A stretch of DNA of 64,000 nt from Macrocybe gigantea (taxonomy: Eukaryota; Basidiomycota; Agaricomycetes; Agaricales; Callistosporiaceae), in assembly GCA_011319805.1 (NCBI GenBank), contig SJRY01000250.1, positions 124,001 to 188,000 of the forward strand, in the 5' to 3' direction. Both the position numbers and the translations under genes were made by a program. A model generated the notes under the pieces. The model had not been told where the DNA came from, made no database searches, and saw nothing but the letters and a program-made list of their open reading frames with translations. Positions 45,842-58,281 of the stretch are shown piece after piece (position 1 is the stretch's first letter; each line of letters starts with the position of its first letter).

Positions 45842-47774
45842 CTATACAAATGAGCATAAAACATTACATATTGGGCGCACGCCGATACCCACTATGTCGG
45901 CAGATCCTTCCTCAGTTTTAGTAATCAGCCTTTGAGATTCAGCGTCGTTGAGTTGAGACCATAGGCGGCGGAAGTCGTTGACGGACTCCAGACTTTCTGA
46001 GAATCGGTGAAGCGTGTTTATCAATGCCACCACCTCGGATCGCTGAAGAAGATTCGAATTGGAGTAAGGACTAGACGTCGATGAGTTGGAGGTATGGTCA
46101 GCACCAAGGGATTTAAATCGTACTCCAAAGCCTTTTCATCCATCTCGAAAAGCACTTTCAGGGCCGTTGCTAGCCCGGTCGTCTGTATCTTGCCCCAAAG
46201 ACGACATTTGTCGCATCCGATGCAATCCATAATGCGAGTTACATTTCTGAAATGGGTTTTGAATTCCTCCTTGAGTACCTATCAAGCCGACGGTCAGTTC
46301 GTTGAATCCCTGTAAAGTTGTGTGTTTCTATTGACATTAGCGTTTTCACCGCGGAACAATACTGTCTCATCGAATTTGCCAGCGGTCTGGCCGATCGATA
46401 TAATATTGGCTATCTTCGACAACGTTGTTTGGTCGTCTTCGTGTGTACCCGACGAACAATAGTCGTAGGCCGAAAGGTACGGAGCAAGTCGAGCAACTGC
46501 GCGCAACAACAGGACTGTATTGAAGTATATGTACTGCAACCTCTCCGGGTGCGATGCTACACGGTCAATGAAGCATTCCAGATTGGGAGCCTGAGAGTGC
46601 GATTAACACCACAGTCATGCTCTGAAGTAGATGAACGTACCCATTGACCCGTGCTTTGATTGAGGTATTCACGACAAATGTGTGTCGAAATTGATGCGTG
46701 CAAACCTAGACTGCATCAGACCGTGCTTCAGGGCGCCTGTGTATAGACCGTACCCGATACGACTTTGTAGTAGACTCGCTTCTCCAGGCAATGGTTCTCG
46801 TGATCATGGGAATCATCACGAAATGCGCCGGACATTGTATCGGGAAGGGAGACCGGAGCTGGGGATTTGCCAGTCATGAGCGTAAGCTCGGAAAGACCAA
46901 AACAGTTTTCTTGGTAGATTGACCGCCATATTCGATGAGCATCTGGTCCAGAATACCCAGTGAAGCGCTCAGGAATGAGCGTCAAGTCATAGTAATCACC
47001 CTCTAATCGTCCATCAGACTCAACATTCAGAAAAGGACAGGACTTAGGTTACCCGTGTTGTCGTCTAGGAAGCAGAAGTCCGAATCTCGGTAATAGCAGC
47101 CAGGTAACTGGTGTCGCTAAGGAGTAAACATGAGTTTGAATTGGGCTGTCAAGGGGTTCCGGCTAACCTTCTCAATAGAAGACTCGTCGACTTTGCTCAG
47201 AGTGGTTGACCGCCACTTTTCTGGCACATCCGACTAGGCGAGTAAGGCTTAGTTCATCGTGTCATCTGTTTCTTTGAACAGTTCGCAAACGAACCTCGTC
47301 TATTGTTGTAATTGCGCATCCGGGGTCACTACAAGATCCGTGGTCTGGCCAAAACGGACATTCGCGATACAGGTCCGCCTCAGGAGTAGGTTAGCGGATT
47401 GTGTCATTGGCGAACAGTAAAACGCAACTCACTTGAAAATATTTGAAAAATGGCATTCGAACGAGTTCAGAGAGGTTGTTGTATAGTTCTTCGTTCACGC
47501 TTTCCACAGTCTCATAGTCGCACATCGTCGTCTCGATCGGTCCTGTTGGCTTTATGAGTTATGAAGTCAGTGTTCCCAAAGCAAAGACAAGCACGCATAC
47601 CTTTGTATTCTCGCAGTGCGGGTGTTTCACGGGATGATGCTCGAGGACATCCTGCACCTGGCCTTTTCTGATTAACCTATCGTTAGATAGGAAGGAACTT
47701 GCGTGGGCAGGGTATGCGAGGACATCCAGCAGAGCCAGCAGAGCGTACACGCGACGCTTTGAGACGAGTCTCAT
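45842..47774 (-). CDS. ERO1: ER oxidoreductin ERO1
   Basis: ERO1 reoxidises protein disulfide isomerase in the ER lumen, passing electrons through FAD to oxygen. ATG 47774 gives a basic then hydrophobic leader ([25 protein letters not shown]), a good signal peptide. After introns the exons read [62 protein letters not shown], then [20 protein letters not shown] and [14 protein letters not shown]. Further on come [32 protein letters not shown] and the active site [20 protein letters not shown], with the CxxCxxC triad. The tail [20 protein letters not shown] ends at 45842. Many short introns. All landmarks of ERO1 are present; only the last exon's end is uncertain. Confidence 0.93.
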
Positions 47775-48259
47775 TTGAAATTGAGTTCAAAAGAGTAGAA
47801 ACGAGCCAAATGACACCGAAGGGACCCGAGCGTTATTTAAAAGATGTTCTGCGCCTGCATCTCGAGCGAACAGGAGACTCGGCGAAATGGACACGTTGAC
47901 AAAGGCTGTCACGTGGCCAAATGGAGGTCATTTTGGGCCATCGAGCCGTCCAGTGCGAGAATCTCTTGAGGGCCGAGTCCCAGCCAGACCTTGCTCCGTC
48001 GTAATCTAGGTTAATGGACGTTACTGACGAACATATATTTTAGTTTGATACTTGGGCATTTCTATAACGAGTGCCGCATCGAAAGTCATGTCGCGAAAAA
48101 AAAAGTCGCACGGCAAATTTATTTACATGTGTAAAAACCTCATTTTTCAGGTTTTCTCTCATCAATCAACTGGTCCTCTTACTCTGGTGGGGGTTCGAGT
48201 ACTCAGCTCGACCTCGTATTCTTTGCATTCTAGGCTTCTCATATTCCGGACTAATCACC
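47775..48259. promoter_or_regulatory. Shared upstream region of ERO1 and the KH-domain gene
   Basis: The 485-base divergent segment holds a palindromic CACGTG at 47910-47915, 136 bases upstream of the ERO1 ATG. A TTTTAAATA-like element lies closer to the start (about 47831-47842, minus strand), and an AT-rich element (atatatttta) at about 48031. A CACGTG/ACGTGG core is the kind of site bZIP factors of the unfolded-protein response can bind, which would suit ERO1; this is suggestion only. Confidence 0.35.
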
Positions 48260-51200
48260 ATGGCTCTCAACGCTGCTGACCTTCAGGTACGCTGCTACGT
48301 GTCGGCTTCGACGCGATACATGGTCTTGACACCGCACCTCTCCAGAAACGACACGAGTTGGAAGGCACTCCAGACCCCTTTCCTCCGTTCGCTGATGCTG
48401 GTTCTCCAAAGGTTCAGGCTCAGCCGTCGACCATCTCGGACTTGGACACTACCTCGCAATCGGCATTTCCTTCTCTCTCTGCGACCGTTCCTGCCGCGAT
48501 CAGTGCCAAATCTGCTTGGGGTCCAGATCCCGGTCCGCGTATCAAGCCCAGCGTAATCAAGACTCCCGTGTTCACCGACTCTTTCACGCTTTCTGCCATC
48601 GATCTTTCCAACACCGGCAAAGATGGTAGACCGGCAAGTCTTGGAGAAGTCATCAAGCAGGTCATGGCGAAGTACAAGGTCAAGGTTGATGCGTCTGCGA
48701 ATCAGAAAGCTCGTCAGACTACGTTCCACATCAAGGCTGAAACGCAGAAGGAGCTCGACAAGGCAAAAAGAAGCCTTCTGTCTCTTCTTAGCCCGGTGGT
48801 AAGGCATAGTTTGCATACATGGCTGGTTTGAACCGGTCTCAACTGTGTCGTCATGTTACAGATTACTCTGACGATTAATGCGCCCGTCTCCACTATCGCA
48901 TCTATCATTGGTCCCAAAGGTATGGTTGTCATCTGAGGAAGCGGTCGCCGGACACTGAGCAAATTGCATACACCTAGGCGCGACTCTGAAGCAGATTCGT
49001 GATCAGACGAGTGTCAGAGTCGATATTCCTCCCAAAGACGCCCTCTCGACTGCCAACGGCAACGGACACCCGAATGGTATTTCTTCGGGCCACGTCTCTC
49101 CCATAACTGATGAAGACGAGGAACCTACCGTTCCCGTGACGTTAACTGGTCCCCAGCCCCTCGCCTACGAAGCTCAGGCTTTGCTGAATCAGATTATTTC
49201 TTCCAAGACTTCGAAGCTCACGCAACGCGTCCGTGATATCCCGGCTCATATCCTGCCGTTCGTCAAAGCCAGGAGGGCGTTTTTCGTAGCAGCCGCGGAA
49301 GGCAACGAAATCAATCTCAGCCTTAATTCTTCTTTAAGGGAAATTACTGTCGTCGGTGATCGTGATGCTGTCCTTCGTGTCGTGGAAGTGATCAAGAGCA
49401 CAATTGAGGGATGCAAAGGTGCTCTGACTTCATTGAAACTGTCGCTTCCGAAACGACAGCATAGGCTTCTGACTGGCAAAGCCGTAGACGAGATCTTGGC
49501 CAAGAGCAGATGCGCCGTCGTCGTCGGTGATCATGATGATCCCAGCGAAGAAGTGGTCGTCTGGGGTCAGGGCACTGATCTACCGAATGGTCTTTCTGTC
49601 GTTATGGAATGTGCAAACTCCCAATACATCCACGAATTCCCCCTCCCAGGTCCTGTCGCGACTTCCCGTCAGATTCTGAGTTACATGTTCAGAATCCAAT
49701 ACCCAAAGACTTTAGCTACTGCTCATTCTGGCGTTTCGGTCTTTTTCCCAACTTCTGTTGCCGTTCAAAAGGGCCAAGGTCTCAATATTGACATTGTGGG
49801 GGAAAAACCGGCCGTTGACGGCGTCGTTCGACAAATTTCTGAACTTATTGGCAAACTCATTGGGGCAACAAGGGATGTCTCTGTGGATTGGTTGCTTCAT
49901 AGGGTGATTATGGGCAAGAATGGCAAGAAGTGCGTTTCCTGTCTCTGGAAGACTCCTTGCGACACTTATTTGTCCTTTTCGAGATTGAAGCAATTTCATG
50001 AGGTGCACAATGTTCAGGTCATTTTCCCTAATGAGTCAGCGGAACAGTCCACTGTTGTCTTGGTATATGACCCATTGTCGCCTGCTGCCTCGCCTTCTCC
50101 GGATGACAAGAAAAAGCACCTCGATGACGTCGAGAAAGAATTTCTAAAGTTGGCCAGGGATGCGGCCGACGTCAAAAGCCACGTCATGTCTGTCGAGAAG
50201 CGCTGGCACGAAGCGATTATTGGCCAAGGTGGTACTACTCTTAATGCGTAGGTGTTCTTTCTGTTTCGATATCCCTTCGACCAACTCCTTTCATTATTTA
50301 GCATAATCGGAGAGGAGAAGACTTTGTCTATCAAAGTTGGAGCCGAGGTCGGGAATACCGACACAGAAGATGTTATTCTTGTCCGGGGTGCAAGTGCTGA
50401 CGTGGACCGCGCTGTGAAGGAAATCGAAGAAATCGTCGAGAATGCCAAGAACGACGAAATTGTTAACAGCCATGTGAGAAATAAAACTCTACGATCCAGC
50501 ATGTAAACTTATCTTCTTCTAGTCCTCGGAGTTTGAGATAGACAGGGAATTTGTTGGTCGTATCGTCGGTTCTCATGGCGTTGGGATTAACAAGCTTCGT
50601 GACCAACTTGGAGTCAAGGTCGATGTTTCAGACGAAAGTGACGAGAAGGGGGAAAGTGGAAAGAAAAAGAAGGCTCATGCGAAGGCCAAGGTCAAGGTAG
50701 ATGATCTATTGCAATTAGTGTTACAGAAGCTTAGATGTGCCTCAGATCACTGGACGCAAGGAAAACGTCGAAGAGGCCAAGAGGCGTATTCTGAGCCAGG
50801 TTGAGAGATTAGTGAGTGACCGCATTTACCAGTACTCAGTAATGTGGTCATGATGTTCACTGTATAGGCCGACGAGACTTCAGAAGTCCTCAAGATCCCT
50901 TCTCAGTATCATTCGTCGCTCATTGGGCAGGGTGGCAAATACGCCATCCGGTTGGAGGAGAAGTATTCTGTGAAAATCACATTCCCACGACAGACCTCTG
51001 AGAATGGCCAAGGGAAAACTCGAGAGCAGCTGCAATCCGATGAAGTTCTTATTAAGGGTGGAAAGAAGGGTGTCGCTAATGCTAAATCAGAACTATTGGA
51101 GGTAACAGCTTCAGAGGCTTGCCGTAAGATAACTTCGCTAATGAATGATTCACCGATAGGCGCTTGAGTTCGAGAAGGAGTCCAACAATGTTCTGACTTT

Positions 51201-52649
51201 CACCGTGCCTACACGTTCGGTTGCTCGCATTCTCGGTAAAGGTGGAGCTTCAATTAACGAAATTAAGGATACCACAAATACCCAGATCGACGTGGAGAAG
51301 CCTAATGAAGATGGCGGTAATATCACCAAGATCACGGTACGCGGGACTAAGAAAGCCATTGCTATGGCCAAAACCGCCATCCTTGCAATTGCTGACCAAG
51401 TCCCGGAAACGACGACGATTACGCTGATTATTGAAAGCAAGTTTCATCGTACCTTGATCGGCGCCGGCGGGCAGGGTCTACGGGACTTGATTTTGCGCTG
51501 CGACGGACCGGCAGATTCCAGACTGCAGGCTGGTCTGATTAAGTTGTAAGTGCTGCGTGTGGTGTCTATATGTCTTGATTCGTTAATTTCAATCCAGCCC
51601 TCGTCAGGGCGAATCTTCTGATGAGGTCAAACTTCGAGGAGAGCCGCAACTTGTTGACAAGTTGAAGGCTGAGCTTGAAAAGCAGGTTGCGATCCTTCGC
51701 GGCAGAGTCATCCTCGGCGTGCAGATACCCTCTTCTCAACATCGTAGCCTTATCGGTCGCGGTGGACAGCATCTTAACGATCTCCAATCAAGGCTGAATG
51801 TTCAGGTGCAATTTCCCGGATCACGATCATATGCGCAAGTTGGAGAGCCAGAAAATCTCCATGATCTCGTGGATGTGAGCGCAGACGACATCGTCAAGGT
51901 ATCTGGCTCTAGAGCTGCTGCCGAGGTAGCAGTTCAAGAGTTGAGGGTAAAATTTCGACTGACTGTCAGGGTATACGATGAAACTCAACCGCGTCACAGG
52001 ATCAGATCAAGGCCCCCTCTGAGGAGATCGTTGACACCGTATCAGTTCCTCTCAAGTACCACCATACAGTTAGCCAACAAGGGAATCTCATCAGGACGTT
52101 GCGTTCGTTCGGGGTACAAGTTAATCAGTCGGGCTCACCCAGCAAATCAGCTCTGCCTGCGCGACCTTCCGCAACCATTCCTCTCGCTGCTCGCATTGAC
52201 GAGGCTGATGATGCGCCCGCTCAGTTTGAATGGGAAGTTGTTCCTAATCACGGAGATGTAGAAAGTGGCTCTTCCACGTGGACCTTGAAAGCTCGCGATC
52301 AAGCTGGCTTGGAACGGGCGAAGAATGCCATCCAGGATGCAATTGAACGCGCCGAAAAGATGTCGCATGTTGGTTTCCTCACTCTCCCAGATCGGTCCAT
52401 GTTCCCTCGCATTGTTGGCACCAAAGGTTCAAACGTTGCTCGCCTACGGGATGAGACAGGAACAGACATCACAGTTAGCAGGGATACCAGTACGATCGTT
52501 ATAATAGGTGAGCTGGCTTGGTTTGGGATTCGCATCGCCGTTTCAGTGCCCTTAAAATGGTTACAGGTTCTGAAAATACCGTTGTGGCTGCGAAAGATGC
52601 TATTTTGAAAATGGTATCCAGCCGTCATCAACGCCGTCGCGCGGACTAA
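48260..52649 (+). CDS. SCP160: Vigilin/Scp160-type multi-KH-domain RNA-binding protein
   Basis: Vigilin/Scp160 binds mRNAs and ribosomes, often at the ER. ATG 48260 gives MALNAADLQ; an intron joins it to a Ser/Pro-rich leader (PFPPFADAGSPK). KH repeats then run to the end, recognisable by their GxxG loops: IIGPKG, IMGKNGKK, IIGQGG, IVGSHGVGINKLRDQLGVKV, LIGQGGKYAIRLEEKY, ILGKGGASINEIKDTTNTQI, LIGAGGQGLRDLI, LIGRGGQHLNDLQSRLNVQV and IVGTKGSNVARLRDETG. Some repeats lack a good GxxG (RHRLLTGKAVDEI; HTVSQQGNLIRTL) and may be degenerate. The end is SSRHQRRRAD with TAA at 52647-52649. About ten introns, several lying inside or just after GxxG loops. Length of about 1,250 residues and repeat number fit Scp160. 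Confidence 0.9.
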
Positions 52650-52808
52650 AGTGTCCTCTGCGAATTCTCATAACACTCACATATGTTCTATGGTCATGAA
52701 AATTATGTCGCATTTAGGGAAACAGGATCAAATTGCAATATAACCTAGATATACAAGTCTTTTTCTCAATAAGCATGAAGACCAGCAGAGTTGATCTATT
52801 TTCCTGGA

Positions 52809-55484
52809 TCACTCCTGCAGAGGTTCGCCATCAACATCGTCTATTGGTTCTCCATCAATGTCATCAATGGGGACACCATCGATGTCGTCAATGGGTTCTC
52901 CATCGATATCGTCGATTTGCTCGCCATCTATGTCATCAACTGGCTGCCCATCAATGTCACTGTCCATTTCCATTGGTTCACTCTCGTCAGGCACAGATGA
53001 AGCTGGGCGAAAGGCGGATGTATCTGCAGCTTGGAATGTTGATGATGTGAAGCGTGATTGGTACTTGTCATCTGCCTTTTCCTGCGCTTTCGGCGTCTCG
53101 TTGGCTTGTGGTGCAGGATTATGAAAAGCGCCATCGAGCCTGGAACGCAGTTCGCTCGTAAAATCGGGAGGAAATACAATCCAATCCTCCCAAATATCGA
53201 CCACCGAAGTGATTTGCTTCTTGAAAGTCTCGGCAGTGATTCGTCCGGGGAAGGAATGATAGATATTGGCGAGGTGATCGAAAACGATACCCAGACGAGA
53301 CTGGAACTCCAGCCGGAATTTCCACGCACTAGGCACTGTAGCCGCAGAGTTATGGAGAATATCACAGATAAGATGTAGGCGGGCAACTTTGCGCGGTACC
53401 GCCGTGCCGTCGACAAGGAGCGACGCGACCATGATATCGGCAACCTGTAAACATCTGTGAGTTCGATTCTACGCGTGGAAGTTCGATGGAAACCACCTCA
53501 GGCGCTGCCTCGGCATGTTCAAGGCAAAAGCTCATGCATCGAGCGATCTCGCCTCGTTTGCCTGACAAGGCGCGAAGCATTGATTCGAATCGTTTACGAG
53601 CTAACCTGCTCAGAACAGTCTTGCGGGTTCGTTCGCGCTCAGACTCCTCCGCGGAGTCAGTCGAATATACAGAGTTATAGCCCTGGAAAGTTCGTTATAG
53701 CATGTTGAAACATGTCGGAACGCCTGTACGTGCCTCGTCATCAAATTCAGGTTCAAGAACTTTCTCGGACTCAACGAGGCCTCGATAAAAAGCATGACGA
53801 CGATGCTGGCACGCAACTTAGTTGGTGAATGAGGGACCATGCGAGGAAAAACATACCCCTCTCTGCAAGAAACCATATTTTGCGTTATTTTTTTCCTTTT
53901 CTCTGAGAAATTCTTCATATTTCTTGTCATGCCCTTTGACTTCAGCTGCGACAGCCCGAATGAAGGTATCTGTAACTGTCTCTTCTTCACTGAAACGGCC
54001 ATGAGGACTGTGACTGTGACTGCGACGTCTCTGTCTAGGTGATCGGCTGCGTGAATCGTTGTGGTGAAGAGACCGTGACCTATGGCGACGCGGAGAACGT
54101 GAGCGGCTCCGATCCCATGAAGAGCTACGGGATCGGTCATAATGATGATGATAATGACTTCTTGAGCGACTTCTGCTTCGGCTCCTGCTACTTCGAAACT
54201 TGCTCCTGCCGCTAGCAACTTCCAGTTGGTCAGGAACAAGTAGGTACAGGTATGAACGAGCAGATAAACTTACCATACATTGGTTTATTTGCCATCGGTA
54301 CTGCTTTGCTCCATCCTACGCGCAGAACCGAACCCCCCCAATCGTAACCGTCAAACTCTCGCAGGGCCGTTTCTGCATCTTTCCTCTTCATGAAAGAGAC
54401 AAATCCGCTGAGACCAGAATTCCTGTTTCGACGCGATGTCGTCATGTCTGAACCTGGACCCGACGATCCATCGGATCTTGGCCACATAACTTTCACCTGG
54501 TGTCCTTCAATAAACTTATGCTCTGGGTATGGGATTCAAAAAAAAAAACGCACCGAGCCAACAGGCCCAACTCTTGCAAAAAAGTGGCCAAGAGTTTGTT
54601 CAGTGACATGGGAAGGTAGGTTGGCAACGAAAATGTTGGACGTCTGAGTAGGGAACTCAGCTGCAAGCTCAAGGTGAGTGGCTACGACGCACAAGTGGAT
54701 CACCTCGGTCTTTGCTTCCGCTTTGACTGTCGTACGCTAAAAGGGACATTCATTCGTGGATATTCGCCAAAAAAAAAAAAACTTTTCAACCAACCTGCTA
54801 ACGCTGTAACGGACCGGCCATGTGCTGCAGGAAAAAGTGTTTAAATGTGGTAGAAGAGGAATGCTGAAAATTGAAAGACACACCGTGACGGCCGTATTTT
54901 GCTTCTCGTTCTGCTTGTTCTCTCTTGATCTCTTCGAGAAACGAGTCCATGGCACGTTTTCCTTTTGGCTTTGGCGCGTTGCTCAAGGGCGGTGAAGGAG
55001 ACTAACGGTCATGAGAGACGCAATTGAATGAAGCCCACAGCGCGCATAATCTCAAAACCTACGCGAAAATCTGGCTTGGTTCCTGAAGAAAGTCGAGCAG
55101 ACTGGTCCAATGAGCCTCTCGACGGTGCATATGCCGTTCCAGACTCGGCCGACGACCTGATGAAAGAAGAGCCCGCTTTCCTTCCTACGTCATCACTTTC
55201 AAAGGCATCCAAGAACTCCCTGTAGGCTCTGGCAGCATTGGCCTCCTCCTCGCGTTTCTTTGCTTCGGCAGCTTCCAGCTCCTTTTCTCTGCGGGACTTG
55301 CGCACCTTACCAGAGGTGTATTGCGATAACTTTGCATCGTCAACTGTCCTTGGCTATTTCAAGACAAACGAGGGTCGGTAAGTAGAACAGAGAAAATAGT
55401 AAACTCTGTCCATCGCACTGGGAAAGAAGACTCGTCTTCTTCGTTGTCGAAAAAAGCGGCTAGTTTGGACTTCGTCTTGTCCAT
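52809..55484 (-). CDS. U2 snRNP-associated SURP-motif protein (SR140/U2SURP)
   Basis: U2SURP associates with the U2 snRNP and early spliceosome. ATG 55484 gives MDKTKSKLAAFFDNEEDESS; after introns come KVRKSRREKELEAAEAKKRE, AARAYREFLDAFESDDVGRK, then KGKRAMDSFLEEIKREQAER and NIFVANLPSHVTEQTLGHFF. This starts the RRM, which continues KVMWPRSDG, SGFVSFMKRKDAETALREFD and GGSVLRVGWSKAVP. An Arg/Ser-rich linker (about 54040-54200) precedes a SURP-type module ending KKYEEFLREKEKNNAKYGFL, and a CID domain (ARLHLICDILHNSAATVPSA, FRLEFQSRLGIVFDHLANIY). The C-terminus holds six copies of an eight-residue repeat. RRM, SURP, CID in this order defines the family. The stop is at 52809. Confidence 0.9.
52812..52955 (-). 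repeat. In-frame 24-base tandem repeat, six copies, in U2SURP
   Basis: Six head-to-tail 24-base units encode the motif D-[IV]-D-G-x-[PQ]-[ILV]-D (for example DIDGEPID, DIDGVPID, DIDGEQID) close to the C-terminus. Unit length is constant, which keeps the frame, while third positions vary. The result is a regular acidic ladder with Asp at fixed spacing. Confidence 0.85.
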
Positions 55485-55554
55485 GATGGAGGCAAGTCAA
55501 GATGGCTGAAAACGCTTCCACGTATTACTAATGCATATCACGTGCATATATATG

Positions 55555-57984
55555 TTACATCATCAGCATGCTACCCAGACCGCCTTGCACGTACGCCATA
55601 GGCTTCATAGACGGGTGCGGCATCGCGTCAAACTGGAAATATTCCTGATTTCCTTCACAGTCTATGCGTATCTGAACAAAATTCGTTCAATCGCCACCCC
55701 AAAAAAACATGCAGCAAACTTACAAACGCGCCCTTGTTTCCCGCCTGGTCGACATAGTTTGGAGCAGAAAACACCTGAGTTGATCCGTTCAGCCGAAACT
55801 ATAAAATATGGTGGATCAATGCATTACCGTCGTGCAAAGACCGTCATGCTCTATTTGATAGCCATCTGCGTTTTGTGTTGGAAAGATGTACAGGCCTTCA
55901 GGTAACGGATGACTAACCTTGTCGCACTTCGTGACTGCGTATGATGCCTGTAATGCCGTTGAGATGGCACCATTTTTCCGTAACGTCCGGTCCAAAGGCG
56001 ATGCCGACACCCTGAAAAGATCATTGACTTTTCTGAACCATTTCGGGTTCCGAAATAGAGGGGACCCACTCTCTTGCTAGGACCTCGCCCTGGCATGTCC
56101 TGCGGGTCTGTCCAGAGTAACTAACGTCACACATTAACATCGCTCGTCGGTGGTTTGAAGAAGAAAATGAGTTACCTCACCTGACACACAATATACCATG
56201 TCAGTATAAAGCAAAGTTTTAAAAAAATGGTAAAAGAAATAGACTCACACATAAGCCCTTCTTGCCCAGGCTGTCTACCTATTCGATCAATCTTGCGAAT
56301 ATCATCCAGTGTGACGTCGTCCTTGCTGAACAGACCTCCATGTACGATGAAATAGCGCTTAAAGCCCTTGGGAGATAGAATAGTCTTTGGATTGTTTGAT
56401 TTTGGCGCACATGTCGCGTTTAACATGCTCGCGAGTGGCACTGTAAAGATAGCCAAGTCTGAGCTTGATAAGTATGAAAAAGTGAAAGGATTCGTTCCAT
56501 ACGTGCAGTAAAAGCATGTGCAAAGAGCTGAAGAAAGAATTGAGCACATAGGCACTGCTAAAGGCTTGCGCACACACTTTATAAGACTGCTCGCCGTGCT
56601 TGTGTTTAGCCTCGCCCTCGAATCCGTATGTCCGGTTCATCTCCTTTGCCTCATGATTACCCCGATTGATAAACATGTATCTAGGGTAGAGCCCTGGTCG
56701 ACGTGAATATATAAAGGGGGGAAGAACGATGATAAAGCCATACATTTATATGCAAATGCTGTTAGAATAACTTCAATTGACCACGAGCCTCGGTCCACTA
56801 AATCACCATTCATCAATAAATAATGCTTCTCGCTCGGTCTTCCGGTCAATGAAAAGAGGTGGAGCAAATCATAATATTGCCCTGACCAAGGGATCAGGAT
56901 AAATGTCTTCCTGGACAAAGCGAGGGGCCATACCGTGAACATCTCCGATCACATCACAAGTAACACCGTCTTCCAGGTCGATCTCCACCAGACTGTCAGA
57001 GCGAGCAAACTGCTCATGAGCGCCCAGCACGATTTCCCATACATATCTTTTTGGCAGCGTCTTGCCGTCCTTGAACCACTGAATCATTGCATCAACGAAC
57101 TCCTGGGTAATAGAGTATTTTCCATCCGTGACGGTGAGTTGAGGTCCGGTATACGTCTTATCAAGCTCGCAACCGCCTATTTCATTGTCGTACTGTGCAC
57201 TGTCGAGGGCGAAGAGGACAAGACACACCTTCTACGATAATTTCATGGCATCGATCAACAGCATTTTTTTCCTCTTCCAACTCGATCGCCTTTGCAACGA
57301 AAATTTCCGTGAAATGAAAGCAGAAGTGCAGAAAATGAGTAGAGGGCACCTTCTCAAATTCTATGCGCCGTATGAGTTTTTGGGTCGAAGTCAACTGCGT
57401 TCGAACAGTTTCGTTCTTAGGCTCCAACGATAGAATTTTCTTGAAATCCCCGACGGCCTGTTGTGGCTTTAATATTTGCAAGTAGCACGTAGCACGCCTT
57501 TCTCAACGAGATAAGTGAAAAGAAAGGGGTGCGTAGGACGCGTTTTCTATACCGATAGTATGCTTTTGAGTATTTTGGGTCCAGGTCGATCGCTTTAGCT
57601 GAACGCGCAGATCAGATGGGCAACATGGGTGGAAAAAAAAATATTTTTAGGCATACTTGCGTCCGAAAGAGCGTAACCATATTCCTCCAGCTTCATCCGC
57701 GCATAGGCTCGATTGCACCACAGCGTTGGCTCGTTGGGGTTCTTCTCAATGGCGTCCGAATAAAGTCGCGCAGCTTTTGGGAATTCATGGCCTTTCTCGA
57801 ATATGGTCAGCTGGAGAATCAACTGGCGGTGCAGCCTAAACCTTATCGACTCACTCGTAAAAGCTTTGTTTGCTTCAGCTTTCAGCCTAGCAGCCTCGGC
57901 CTTATCTGCATCGGAGACATTGAGACTTAGGTTCTGCAGCTCAGGGGTTTGGGAAGACGATGGCAGAACGGCCATTTTATCCAA
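55555..57984 (-). CDS. PPT1: Serine/threonine protein phosphatase 5 (PPT1/PP5)
   Basis: PP5 is an Hsp90-associated phosphatase with N-terminal TPRs. ATG 57984 ([20 protein letters not shown]; alternative ATG 57975) leads to three TPRs: [36 protein letters not shown] and [11 protein letters not shown], then [20 protein letters not shown]. The catalytic domain is complete: [20 protein letters not shown] (metal ligands in GDVHG), [40 protein letters not shown] (RGNHE), [43 protein letters not shown], and [18 protein letters not shown] after an intron. It ends [17 protein letters not shown] with TAA at 55555-55557. GDxHG, GDxxDRG, GNHE, HGG and RSHE are all present, so it should be active. About twelve introns, some marked by long T tracts. 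Confidence 0.94.
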
Positions 57985-58281
57985 GAATCTGTTGGAGCTT
58001 TCGAATCGGGCTCGGATATGGGGGCTTGCAAGCTAAGGACTAAGTTTCCCACGTACGTGCATCGATCGCACTCGGTTTTGAAAAAACTCAAGATTTGTAT
58101 TCCACGGCTGTGTGCAAGAGGGTATATTCGTGGTATACGATAAGATATTACGACCCGTAATGCCCCAGGCAAAGGTAAAGCGAAAGAAATTAACGATGGA
58201 ATGCCGCCGTATACTAGGACGGCGGCTGAAACGAAGGGACTGTCGAAATGATTGACGGGGTTAAGCGGAATGAGGGGACGT

